From assembly GCA_020444985.1 (NCBI GenBank), contig JAGRHK010000108.1, positions 1-6,208 on the forward strand: a stretch of DNA of 6,208 nucleotides, written 5' to 3'. A model generated the notes under the pieces. The model saw nothing but the letters and a program-made list of their open reading frames with translations, made no database searches and had not been told where the DNA came from. Numbering within the stretch: position 1 is the stretch's first letter; every line of letters begins with the position of its first letter. Below, in pieces: positions 1 to 5,853 of the stretch. This DNA comes from Candidatus Competibacteraceae bacterium. Its GTDB lineage: Bacteria; Pseudomonadota; Gammaproteobacteria; Competibacterales; Competibacteraceae. Position numbers and translations under genes: made by a program.

Positions 1-131
1 GACGCGCACTGTTCCCGAAAGGCCACTTCCGCGATGAAATTACACGCCGCGTTAAAAACATGCATCGTGTCTTGCAACGCCGTGTGTTGGGTTTCATCCG
101 GGAGCAATTTGATTTGCAGTACGATTTTCAT
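1..131 (-). CDS. tnpB: TnpB/OrfB of an IS200/IS605-type element, N-terminal part only
   Basis: Only the first 43 codons lie in the window; the gene runs off the left edge. The translation begins MKIVLQIKLLPDETQ and continues with an ..VFNAACNFIAEVAF.. segment. This is the typical start of OrfB/TnpB proteins: a short beta strand with KLLP, then a helix with N-x-x-CN. In this family TnpB is an RNA-guided DNA endonuclease with a RuvC-like fold that accompanies IS200/IS605 and IS607 elements. The catalytic residues and the guide (omega) RNA, which normally overlaps the 3' end of tnpB, would lie beyond the left edge and cannot be judged. The ATG at 131 is chosen because it gives the family N-terminus and sits exactly behind a strong promoter. 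There is no Shine-Dalgarno sequence before it. It is co-directional with the che genes, but separated from them by hairpins that look like a transposon end. Whether the element is intact, or has a tnpA, is unknown. Confidence 0.85.
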   Translation of the reverse strand, partial: MKIVLQIKLLPDETQHTALQDTMHVFNAACNFIAEVAFREQCA

Positions 132-167
132 ATTGAAAATTATACTCACAAAGGAATTTAATGTCCA
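132..167 (-). promoter_or_regulatory. Sigma70-type promoter of tnpB
   Basis: On the minus strand there is a -35 box TGGACA (167-162; five of six consensus bases), a 17-nt spacer (161-145) and a perfect -10 box TATAAT (144-139). Only seven bases, TTTCAAT, separate the -10 box from the tnpB ATG at 131. Standard spacing puts the transcription start at or within one base of that ATG, so the mRNA would be leaderless or nearly so, in keeping with the absence of a ribosome-binding site. The match and spacing are seen directly. Activity and the exact start site are inferred. Confidence 0.75.
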
Positions 168-188
168 CCGCACAGATCAAAAGCAATG

Positions 189-236
189 ATCGCCCTACGG
201 GCGATGCGCTATCCCTCCCCGCCGTAAACGACGGGG
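189..236 (-). mobile_element. Probable left-end hairpins of the tnpB-bearing element
   Basis: Two closely spaced hairpins lie upstream of the tnpB promoter. The first is a perfect 7-bp stem, ATCGCCC (189-195) with GGGCGAT (199-205), around a 3-nt loop. The second pairs CCCCGCCGT (217-225) with ACGACGGGG (228-236): eight of nine pairs, with one C-A mismatch at 222/231 and a tiny loop. Imperfect subterminal hairpins rather than inverted repeats are characteristic of IS200/IS605-family ends. The position 5' of tnpB would make this the left end. The cleavage site and element boundary cannot be fixed without a second copy or an empty site; it probably lies between about 237 and 315. Neither hairpin has a T tract, so a terminator is less likely. 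Confidence 0.55.
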
Positions 237-274
237 CCTCCCGCGCAAGATGGGTGAAACGGCTCAGGAGACCG

Positions 275-315
275 CAAGCCGGCCCCACATTATTCTGGAA
301 GGGGAGTCAGGCTTG
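275..315 (-). other. Imperfect hairpin just after the cheX-like stop codon
   Basis: Immediately downstream of the stop codon at 318-316, CAAGCC (315-310) can pair with GGCTTG (280-275), and inside it CCCC (304-301) with GGGG (286-283), leaving a 14-nt loop. It could cap the 3' end of the che transcript, but no T run follows, so it is not a convincing intrinsic terminator. The rest of this gap (237-274) shows nothing I can name. Confidence 0.3.
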
Positions 316-801
316 TTAAAGAACCAGCAGAGACATGCGTCCGTTGCCATAGCGGGGTATATTGACCGTGAAATCAACATGCCCCTTGGCTGCACTCAGC
401 ATCTCTCGAACTTCGGCGGGTATCTTGCTCGCATCCGGATAAAGCGATGCGACCTTGAGGTGCGGCGTTTTATCGTTCATCAACAGGGTTGAGAGAATGT
501 TGGCCACCTCATAGAGGTTATCGAGCATGGCTTGTTCCAGCTTTTTGGTCTTGATGGCGTCTTTGGCGGCGGCGGCGGGCATCATGGACAGAGCACAACC
601 CGCATTGGCGGCGAGCGGAATGTCGCAGATGAAAGCGGCGACGACTTTGCCATTATCATCAATATAACTGGCCACCAAACTGTCGGAACCGGCCTTGGAA
701 TCCACCGGTTTGCCAGGCGTTGCCGGCACGTTGCCTCCAAATAACATCACTAACGTTTTACTGACATCAACGGCTTTAGGCAGAATAAAGGTGGTAGGCA
801 T
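316..801 (-). CDS. CheX/CheC-like chemotaxis protein, probable CheY-P phosphatase
   Basis: A 161-residue soluble protein with no signal peptide or membrane segment, encoded directly downstream of cheY. Family assignment rests on one motif: D94-x3-E98-x2-N101 in the stretch LDNLYEVANIL, followed by proline P122. CheC, CheX and FliY phosphatases carry [D/S]-x3-E-x2-N-x22-P, where Glu and Asn contact the aspartyl phosphate of CheY-P. Here the spacing to proline is 20, slightly short. Only one copy of the motif is present, as in CheX; CheC usually has two. Length fits CheX (about 155-160 residues). The rest is divergent: a hydrophobic N-terminus, an alanine-rich middle (about 64-80) and a C-terminus ending in hydrophobic SLLVL. 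The inferred role is to switch off CheY-P, which would replace CheZ. The ATG at 801 is preceded by GGGAAG at a usable distance. It could instead be an uncharacterised protein that shares the motif by chance; I consider the phosphatase reading likely but unproven. Confidence 0.7.
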   Translation of the reverse strand: MPTTFILPKAVDVSKTLVMLFGGNVPATPGKPVDSKAGSDSLVASYIDDNGKVVAAFICDIPLAANAGCALSMMPAAAAKDAIKTKKLEQAMLDNLYEVANILSTLLMNDKTPHLKVASLYPDASKIPAEVREMLSAAKGHVDFTVNIPRYGNGRMSLLVL

Positions 802-839
802 GGCGCTTCCCGCTTAATAGTCTTTGGATCAGGAAATTC

Positions 840-853
840 GTTAAGATCTTAAC
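840..853. promoter_or_regulatory. Perfect 14-bp palindrome between cheY and the cheX-like gene
   Basis: GTTAAGATCTTAAC reads identically on both strands and sits in the 93-bp gap, 39 bp upstream of the cheX-like start. A contiguous AT-rich palindrome without a spacer is more like a dimeric-regulator binding site than an RNA hairpin. No convincing -35/-10 pair is visible next to it; the best is TTAACG overlapping its edge, with a poor -10. Function is unknown. Confidence 0.35.
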
Positions 854-894
854 CCGTGCAGATAATGCCTTCGGTGTTGCCGGTCGAAATCGCA

Positions 895-1260
895 TCAATC
901 CTTGATGAAGGCGCCGAGAGTTTGGGCGAAGGTCTCTGCGGTGAAAGGTTTGTTAATGATGAATTTGGCTCCAGAATGCGCTGCTTTCGCCCGCATTTCG
1001 GCAGTTCCCTCGGTGGTGATGAAACCGAACGTAATTTTATAGCCTTCCTCGTTAAGCGCTTGCAGCAACTCCAATCCCGATTTATTAGGCATATTCCAGT
1101 CCGAAAGAATCAGATCGGGCGGACTCTTGTGGATCAATTCGAGCGCTTCATTGCCATCGCTGGCCTGCTGGACCTCCAGATGGCCAAAGCCTGCTTCGCG
1201 TAGCGTGCGCCGGACGATCATGCGCATGGCGTTGCTGTCATCGACAATCAGGATCTTCAT
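895..1260 (-). CDS. cheY: CheY, single-domain chemotaxis response regulator
   Basis: A 121-residue receiver domain and nothing else, as in classic CheY. The acidic pair D7-D8 (Mg2+ binding), phosphoacceptor D54 in LILSDWNMP, the switch threonine T82 in FITTEG, and K104-P105 in INKPF are all present. The protein takes phosphate from CheA-P, and CheY-P normally binds the flagellar switch to change rotation; a twitching or other output is possible, since no motor genes are in view. The ATG at 1260 is chosen over an upstream in-frame start at 1287 because GGGAG lies 7 nt before it (1272-1268) and translation then begins directly at the conserved first strand MKILIVDDS. The gene follows cheR after a 69-bp gap containing a likely weak terminator, and precedes a CheX-like gene. 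This is the only intact stand-alone receiver in the window; a second one upstream is broken. Confidence 0.95.
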   Translation of the reverse strand: MKILIVDDSNAMRMIVRRTLREAGFGHLEVQQASDGNEALELIHKSPPDLILSDWNMPNKSGLELLQALNEEGYKITFGFITTEGTAEMRAKAAHSGAKFIINKPFTAETFAQTLGAFIKD

Positions 1261-1313
1261 GATTTTTCTCCCGTTCAAACAAGACAATCTGTAAAAGCAG
1301 GCCTGCGAAGCGC
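1261..1313 (-). other. cheR-cheY spacer with short palindromes and the cheY ribosome-binding site
   Basis: The remaining part of this spacer holds a perfect 10-bp palindrome GCAGGCCTGC (1297-1306), a small hairpin TGCG-CTT-CGCA (1314-1304 on the minus strand), and the cheY ribosome-binding site GGGAG (1272-1268). I see no strong promoter; TTTACA at 1297-1292 is a plausible -35 box but lacks a good -10 at the right distance. Confidence 0.3.
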
Positions 1314-1341
1314 AAAAAAACCGGCGCCACTATTCGGTTTT
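1314..1341 (-). terminator. Possible intrinsic terminator or attenuator overlapping the cheR stop
   Basis: On the minus strand AAAACCG (1341-1335) pairs perfectly with CGGTTTT (1323-1317) across an 11-nt loop, and the T run continues to seven T residues (1320-1314). The 5' arm lies inside the last codons of cheR, whose stop is at 1332-1330. The stem is short and has only three GC pairs, so read-through is expected. It may lower or separate expression of cheY and the cheX-like gene from the upstream operon. Confidence 0.45.
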
Positions 1342-2175
1342 CCATGCTGATATTGTAGTCCTCTGTTTGTAGCATACGCTCTTTCCTATGGAAATTGGTT
1401 CGAAAGCATTATCCAGATTCAGGGTTGTTTCCGAAGAACCCAAAAAGAGATAGCCGGTTGATTTCAGAACACTGCGAACCCTGGCCAAAATCGCTTTTTT
1501 GGTGCTCAAGTCAAAATAAATCAGGACGTTGCGCATGAATACCAGATCCAAAGGCGGAAACGAAGGCCAAGGCTCCACGAGATTGTTCTGCCGAAATTCC
1601 ACCATCTGACGAATTTCCGGTCGGATGCGCCACTGCAGACCCTGCTTCTGGAAGTACTTCGTCAACAGTACGGCAGGCAGGCCGCGATTCACTTCGATCT
1701 GACTGTAAATTCCCGCGTGCGCACGCGCCAGAATAGCGCCGGACAAATCGGTGGCAATGATGCGCACCCGGTTCCTGAGCGTGGGAAAGTGTTCATGCAC
1801 CAGCATGGCGATGCTGAAAGGCTCCTGGCCGCTGGAGCAAGCAGCGCACCAGAGGGTCACATTCGCAGATGGCCGAAGGGCAAACAATTCGGGCAATACC
1901 GTGGTCTTGAGCGCTTCAAAAGGATGAGTATCACGAAAAAATGAGGTTTCATGCGTGGTGATGGCTTCCACGACCTGTTTACGGAGCTGGGGGGGCGCGG
2001 AGTTGGCGCGCAATGCCGCGATCAGGGCCGTCAATGAGGCGAACCCGGTCTGTTTCGCTAACGGCGCCAGTCGTGTTTCGATCAAATAATCCTTATCTGT
2101 CTCCAGCACAATGGCAGAATGACGCCGCACCAATTCGCGAATAAAGTTGAAGTCGCTGGCGCTGGTTGCATTCAT
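1330..2175 (-). CDS. cheR: CheR, SAM-dependent receptor glutamate methyltransferase
   Basis: A 281-residue protein of normal CheR length. It transfers methyl groups from S-adenosylmethionine to specific glutamates in chemoreceptor cytoplasmic helices, setting adaptation opposite to CheB. The N-terminal helical domain occupies about residues 1-80 and ends in TTHETSFFRD (about 73-82), the CheR hallmark. The SAM-binding loop is LWCAACSSGQEP (about 108-119), followed by ATDLS (141-145) and FMRNVLIYFD (about 213-222), all standard. The ATG at 2175 is preferred; a TTG one codon upstream (2178) is possible. No good Shine-Dalgarno sequence precedes either (an AGGGA lies 13 nt or more away). The start is 32 bp from the cheB stop, so the two are probably cotranscribed and perhaps coupled. 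No tetratricopeptide or other C-terminal extension is present. Confidence 0.96.
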   Translation of the reverse strand: MNATSASDFNFIRELVRRHSAIVLETDKDYLIETRLAPLAKQTGFASLTALIAALRANSAPPQLRKQVVEAITTHETSFFRDTHPFEALKTTVLPELFALRPSANVTLWCAACSSGQEPFSIAMLVHEHFPTLRNRVRIIATDLSGAILARAHAGIYSQIEVNRGLPAVLLTKYFQKQGLQWRIRPEIRQMVEFRQNNLVEPWPSFPPLDLVFMRNVLIYFDLSTKKAILARVRSVLKSTGYLFLGSSETTLNLDNAFEPISIGKSVCYKQRTTISAWKTE

Positions 2176-2207
2176 CAAGAGTGGATGATCCCTAGGATGA
2201 GGAGAGA

Positions 2208-3356
2208 CTAACGATTGATTCGCACACGGCTCAAAATTTCCCTGGCCATCTGAGGCAAGGCGATTTGCCCATCTGCCAAGCCGGCTTTCGCTACAAAGCC
2301 CGGCATTCCCCAGACGACTGAACTGGCTTCATCCTGAACCAGAATTTGCCCGCCGGCATTACGAATGACTTCGCAACCCCTGAGGCCATCCTGACCCATG
2401 CCGGTCAGGACCACCGCCAGGGTATTGCTTCGATAAACGGCGGCTACGGATCGAAACAACACATCTACGGCGGGCCGGCAAGAATTTTCCGGTTCATCCT
2501 GGTTTAACTGCAAGTAGACTCGGCTGCCCTGTCGCTCCAGAACCATATGAGAACCGCCGGGCGCTAATCGGATCTGACCGGCTTGCAAAATTTCACCCGC
2601 AGCCCCTTCGGCGATGGGTAGCGCGGTCTGCGTCGCCAGTCGCTCTGCCAGGAGTCGGGTGAAGATAGGCGGCATGTGCTGAACGATCACAATCGGCGCT
2701 GGGAATGGTGCTGGGAGCCGCGACAGTAGCGCAGCCAGCGCGTTAGGACCGCCGGTAGAAACGCCGATGGCGACGACGTCGACGCGAGGATGGGGGTGCA
2801 AACCGGCGGCAGGACGACGGAGCGGTGGTGGATTGATCGGAGGCGGCGGCGGCGCCGGCAAGGGGGCGACGGTTTCTGGAGAAACGGGCGATTGGGTGGC
2901 CAGAGGTCGGCTGGCGGGAAAAGCCGGGACCGGCGGACTCAGCAAATGCTGGCAGAACGCTTTGATTCGGGGAATCAATTCGTCGCGCACCCGTTGTAAG
3001 GACTTGCCCATGTTGCCGGTATTGGCCGGCTTGGTAATGTAATCATTCGCCCCGCGCGCGAGCGCTTCCAGCGTCACAACCGCGCCACGCTCAGTGATCG
3101 AGCTGAACATGATAATCGGCAACCGAGGCTGACGCTTGCGGATTTCAGTCAAGGTTTCCAGACCATCCATGACGGGCATTTCGACGTCAAGCACAATCAG
3201 ATCAGGGTTAAGAATGGGCAACTTTTCCAAAGCGACTTGCCCATTTTGAGCACTGCCCGCCACGTCCAGTTGCGGGTCGCTGGTTAATATGTCGGTGAGC
3301 AATCGGCGGATGACCGCTGAATCGTCAACCAGCATGATGCGAATTTTTTTAGCCAT
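2208..3356 (-). CDS. cheB: CheB, receiver-regulated receptor methylesterase/glutamine deamidase
   Basis: A 382-residue two-domain enzyme. The N-terminal receiver (about 4-125) has D11-D12, phosphoacceptor D57 in IVLDVEMP, and K109-P110. The C-terminal CheB esterase (about 192-378) has the catalytic triad: S200 in GVSTGG, H227 in QHMPP, and D323 in LTGMGQDG. It removes methyl groups from receptor glutamates (and deamidates receptor glutamines) and is activated when CheA phosphorylates D57. The linker (about 141-190) is long and strongly proline-rich, including an APPPPPINPPP run, which adds some 30 residues over compact CheBs. The ATG at 3356 gives the expected MAKKIRIMLVDDS start. It has no clear Shine-Dalgarno sequence and lies 6 nt past the stop codon of a decayed receiver fragment, so its translation may once have been coupled to that gene. 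All catalytic residues are intact, so the enzyme should be active. Confidence 0.97.
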   Translation of the reverse strand: MAKKIRIMLVDDSAVIRRLLTDILTSDPQLDVAGSAQNGQVALEKLPILNPDLIVLDVEMPVMDGLETLTEIRKRQPRLPIIMFSSITERGAVVTLEALARGANDYITKPANTGNMGKSLQRVRDELIPRIKAFCQHLLSPPVPAFPASRPLATQSPVSPETVAPLPAPPPPPINPPPLRRPAAGLHPHPRVDVVAIGVSTGGPNALAALLSRLPAPFPAPIVIVQHMPPIFTRLLAERLATQTALPIAEGAAGEILQAGQIRLAPGGSHMVLERQGSRVYLQLNQDEPENSCRPAVDVLFRSVAAVYRSNTLAVVLTGMGQDGLRGCEVIRNAGGQILVQDEASSVVWGMPGFVAKAGLADGQIALPQMAREILSRVRINR

Positions 3357-3362
3357 GGCTAA

Positions 3363-3538
3363 TCAGGGCATGTTCCCAAGCAGGTTAAGTTTTTCTAACA
3401 CCGCATCGCGAGTCGCCGGTTTCATAAGATATTCATCAGCATCGGCGACCAGCGCTCTGGAAACTCTGCGGTGACCATCATTGAACCAGGAAAGCCTCCG
3501 AGTCGTGAAAGATACGCGATCTGTTGGAATCCGCTGAC
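3363..3538 (-). pseudogene. Remnant of a CheY-type receiver gene, 5'-truncated and frameshifted
   Basis: Between the receptor stop and cheB, two overlapping minus-strand frames each read as part of one receiver domain. The first (from 3538 to about 3461) gives SGFQQIAYL ... MMVTAEF. It matches the segment just after the phosphoacceptor loop (normally MPxxSGF) through the strand ending in the switch threonine and TAE. The second (3464 to the TGA at 3365-3363) gives RVSRALVADADEYLMKPAT followed by DAVLEKLNLLG, the C-terminal third with the conserved lysine-proline. By receiver geometry about four residues are missing at the join, consistent with a deletion of about 16 nt that changed the frame. 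A GAGTT motif at the join (3466-3462) could be what is left of a slippage repeat. The first half of the domain, with the acidic pair and phosphoacceptor Asp, is absent; no receiver-like sequence is found in other frames inside the receptor's 3' end. The usual AGADEY glycine is Asp and KPFT has become KPAT, suggesting further decay. No start codon or ribosome-binding site serves it. Confidence 0.75.
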
Positions 3539-5853
3539 TACGATTGCTTGTGGGGCGCGCGCAAACTGGAGCGCCGCGCGCGGCTGGCGGCCCGGTAAGG
3601 GACGTTCTCATCATAATGAAAGCGCTCGACCAATTGTTGCAGCTCGGCGGCCATGCGCGCCATTTCATCCGAAGCCGTATGCATATCACTGGCGCTGCTT
3701 AGGGTGTTTTGGACCGCTTGCGCAACGTTGTTGATGTTTTGCGCGATATCCGTACTGCCGCGCGCCGCATCGGCAATGCTGCGGCTGATTTCATTGGTGG
3801 TGGCCGTTTGTTCTTCAACAGCGCTGGCAATAATAATCTGGATATCATTGATCTGATTGATGATCAGGCTGATGCCGCCAATTGCGTCCACCGCGCTGCC
3901 GGTGTCCACCTGAATCGCTTCGATCTTGCGGCCAATTTCCTCGGTCGCCTTGGCGGTTTCCTTGGCCAGCTCCTTGACTTCGTTGGCGACTACGGCAAAT
4001 CCTTTGCCCGCCTCGCCCGCGCGCGCTGCTTCAATCGTGGCGTTGAGCGCCAGTAGATGCGTTTGTTCGGCGATTGAGGTGATCACTTTAATAATATTGC
4101 CGATGCCTGCGCTGCTATCGCCCAGTTTGCGAATCGTAGCGTTGGCGTTTTGCGCCATGGTCACTGCCGAGGCTACAATCTTGGTCGCTTCAGCGGCATT
4201 CTGAGCGATTTCACGGATGCTGGCGCCCATTTCTTCCGTAGATGCCGCCACCGCTTCAACATTGTTGCTGACCTGATCGGCAACTGCAGTGGCCATGGAG
4301 GCCTTGCTGGAAGCTGCCTCGGCGTTGTCGCCCATCTGATGGCTGACCCGGCTCAACTCCTCGGCGGCGTTGGTCAGCGTTTGCGCATTCTGCCCGATCT
4401 GGGTCATGCTATCGCGCAAATTCGCCAGCAATTGATTCAAGCCCTGCGCGACCTGTGCGGCAGAATCAGCGCCCGTCACATGCAGCTCCTGGGTCAGATC
4501 GCCATCGGCAGCCGCGCGCACCGCTTGCAGCATCTGTTCAATCCGGGTTTGCAACAGTTGGGGAGATTCCCTGTCCTGTTCAACAGTTTCCATAACTACA
4601 GGCGGGGCGACCGAAACTTTCTCCATTGCTGCGTGAGGACGGGACGCTTCTGTTTCCTCGGTCAAACGTTCCCAGGTCATCAGCGGCCCCTGATAAGCGC
4701 CGTCCGGGCCGTGAATAGCGATAAAGTGCACGGCAAAAGATTCCTGACCCAGCGTAAACGTCGCCTTGTGGGGCAGATGGGCCGGAAGATAAGCCGGGTC
4801 GGAGGCGATCCGCCGTAGCTCGTCCTGACGCCGATAAAGCACATCGATAGGCTGGCCCATGAGTTGACCGACGTTGATTGACAGATGCGGTTCTAACTCA
4901 CGCAACGTCCGCTCCATGGCCGGATTCATATAGCGCAACTGGAGGTTGCGATCGGCGATCATGATGTTGATCGGCGCGCTTTGCGCCATCGACAGAATGC
5001 GATTGGCCTGATCGCGCTGTTCCGCGACTTGATTCCAGTCGACCGTTTCTGACTGGAAAGCCGCCTGAATGTGAGCGACAGCTTGATGCAACGTTTGCAG
5101 CATCTGGCCAAACTCGTCGTCCGCAATGATCGGCGCTTTTTGGGACAGATGGCCGTCTGCCAGATCGCGAGCGCGTTGCGATGCGTCCTGGATACCGGTT
5201 TGCAGGTTGCGGCGCAGCAGAAAAAACAACAGAAGCAACGGGCCGGCCAGAATCGCGACGATCAGAATTTGGCGCAGAAGAGTGCTGAACAACGCATCGT
5301 TTTGGCCATCGAGATAAACGCCGCTGGTCAGCACCCAGTCCCAGGGGACGAATTCCCGAGCGTAAGCGACTTTAGCAACAGGTTTGCTACTGCCGGGGCG
5401 CGGCCATTCATACGTCATGAAACCACCGCCTTCCCGACGGGTGATCTCCACCAGATCGGCAATGATACTGGAGAGCAGGTTGGCGTCGCGGCCACCGCGC
5501 AGCGGTTGGTTTTCCAGATCCGGGCGCGTGGTCTCCAGTAACAGGCGCTGATCGGCATCGATAATGGTGAAATAGAGATCCTGATAACGCATGTTGCGCA
5601 GGGTCTCAATGGCCAGTTTTTGCGCTTGTTCGCGGTTCAGCGCACCCGCCTGTTCCTGTTTCTGATAGCGTTCGATAACGCCTGTGCCCATTTCAACGAC
5701 GTTCAACGCCAGGTTTTGGGCGGCTTCCAGGGATTGCGAGCGGTCCTGGAGCGACAGAATAGCCAACAACGCCATGCTGGCGATGGCCCAGCCGACGAGC
5801 AGGGCCAATTTACCCTGCAAGTTCAATTTTTTTAGAAGCATCATGCCAGTCAC
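3538..5853 (-). CDS. Methyl-accepting chemotaxis protein with Cache-like sensor, HAMP and PAS domains
   Basis: A 771-residue inner-membrane chemoreceptor. First membrane helix about 16-36; periplasmic sensor about 37-193, resembling a single Cache domain (YFTIIDADQRLLLE near 94-107, GGGFMTYEWPRP near 142-153, KVAYAREFVPWDWVLTSGVY at 161-180); second membrane helix about 194-214; HAMP about 215-268; PAS about 285-400 (APINIMIADRNLQLRYMNPA, ending GPLMTWERLTEE); a linker and second HAMP-like stretch about 432-485; then the long helical signalling domain. The hairpin tip is IAEQTHLLALNATIEAARAG (594-613), where it contacts CheA and CheW; His599 stands where Asn is usual. Likely methylation sites include E540-E541 and E680-E681. 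The tail (754-771) is Arg-rich and lacks a NWETF-type CheR/CheB-docking pentapeptide. The ligand is unknown; single Cache domains often bind small organic acids. The GTG at 5853 overlaps the cheW stop by 4 bp (GTGA), a usual coupled arrangement; ATG at 5844 or 5841 are alternatives. No gene symbol can be assigned. Confidence 0.95.
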   Translation of the reverse strand: MTGMMLLKKLNLQGKLALLVGWAIASMALLAILSLQDRSQSLEAAQNLALNVVEMGTGVIERYQKQEQAGALNREQAQKLAIETLRNMRYQDLYFTIIDADQRLLLETTRPDLENQPLRGGRDANLLSSIIADLVEITRREGGGFMTYEWPRPGSSKPVAKVAYAREFVPWDWVLTSGVYLDGQNDALFSTLLRQILIVAILAGPLLLLFFLLRRNLQTGIQDASQRARDLADGHLSQKAPIIADDEFGQMLQTLHQAVAHIQAAFQSETVDWNQVAEQRDQANRILSMAQSAPINIMIADRNLQLRYMNPAMERTLRELEPHLSINVGQLMGQPIDVLYRRQDELRRIASDPAYLPAHLPHKATFTLGQESFAVHFIAIHGPDGAYQGPLMTWERLTEETEASRPHAAMEKVSVAPPVVMETVEQDRESPQLLQTRIEQMLQAVRAAADGDLTQELHVTGADSAAQVAQGLNQLLANLRDSMTQIGQNAQTLTNAAEELSRVSHQMGDNAEAASSKASMATAVADQVSNNVEAVAASTEEMGASIREIAQNAAEATKIVASAVTMAQNANATIRKLGDSSAGIGNIIKVITSIAEQTHLLALNATIEAARAGEAGKGFAVVANEVKELAKETAKATEEIGRKIEAIQVDTGSAVDAIGGISLIINQINDIQIIIASAVEEQTATTNEISRSIADAARGSTDIAQNINNVAQAVQNTLSSASDMHTASDEMARMAAELQQLVERFHYDENVPYRAASRARRSSLRAPHKQS

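Noticed and set aside
94..288. Minus-strand 64-codon frame
   Set aside because: It crosses the putative transposon end hairpins and the tnpB promoter, and overlaps the real tnpB start in another frame; no family resemblance.
856..1203. Plus-strand frame of 115 codons opposite cheY
   Set aside because: Antisense of an intact, motif-complete CheY; no features of its own.
1261..1287. Nine-residue N-terminal extension of CheY from a start at 1287
   Set aside because: The ATG at 1260 has a good GGGAG site at 7 nt and yields the exact conserved CheY N-terminus; the extension has no support.
2767..3042. Gly- and Arg-rich plus-strand frames
   Set aside because: They are the antisense of the proline-rich CheB linker, and their composition follows directly from that.
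3363..3689. A continuous 108-codon minus-strand frame covering the receptor's 3' end and the receptor-cheB gap
   Set aside because: Its first two-thirds lie out of frame in the receptor gene and show no protein family features; only the last 34 codons resemble a receiver. It is better described as part of a pseudogene.
4150..4818. Plus-strand open frame of 222 codons opposite the receptor gene
   Set aside because: It lies wholly antisense to a clearly recognised receptor, has no recognisable domain, and is the kind of open frame high-GC coding strands create on the opposite strand.
5071..5541. Plus-strand open frame of 156 codons opposite the receptor sensor region
   Set aside because: Antisense shadow of the membrane, HAMP and Cache coding segments; no domain or ribosome-binding site.
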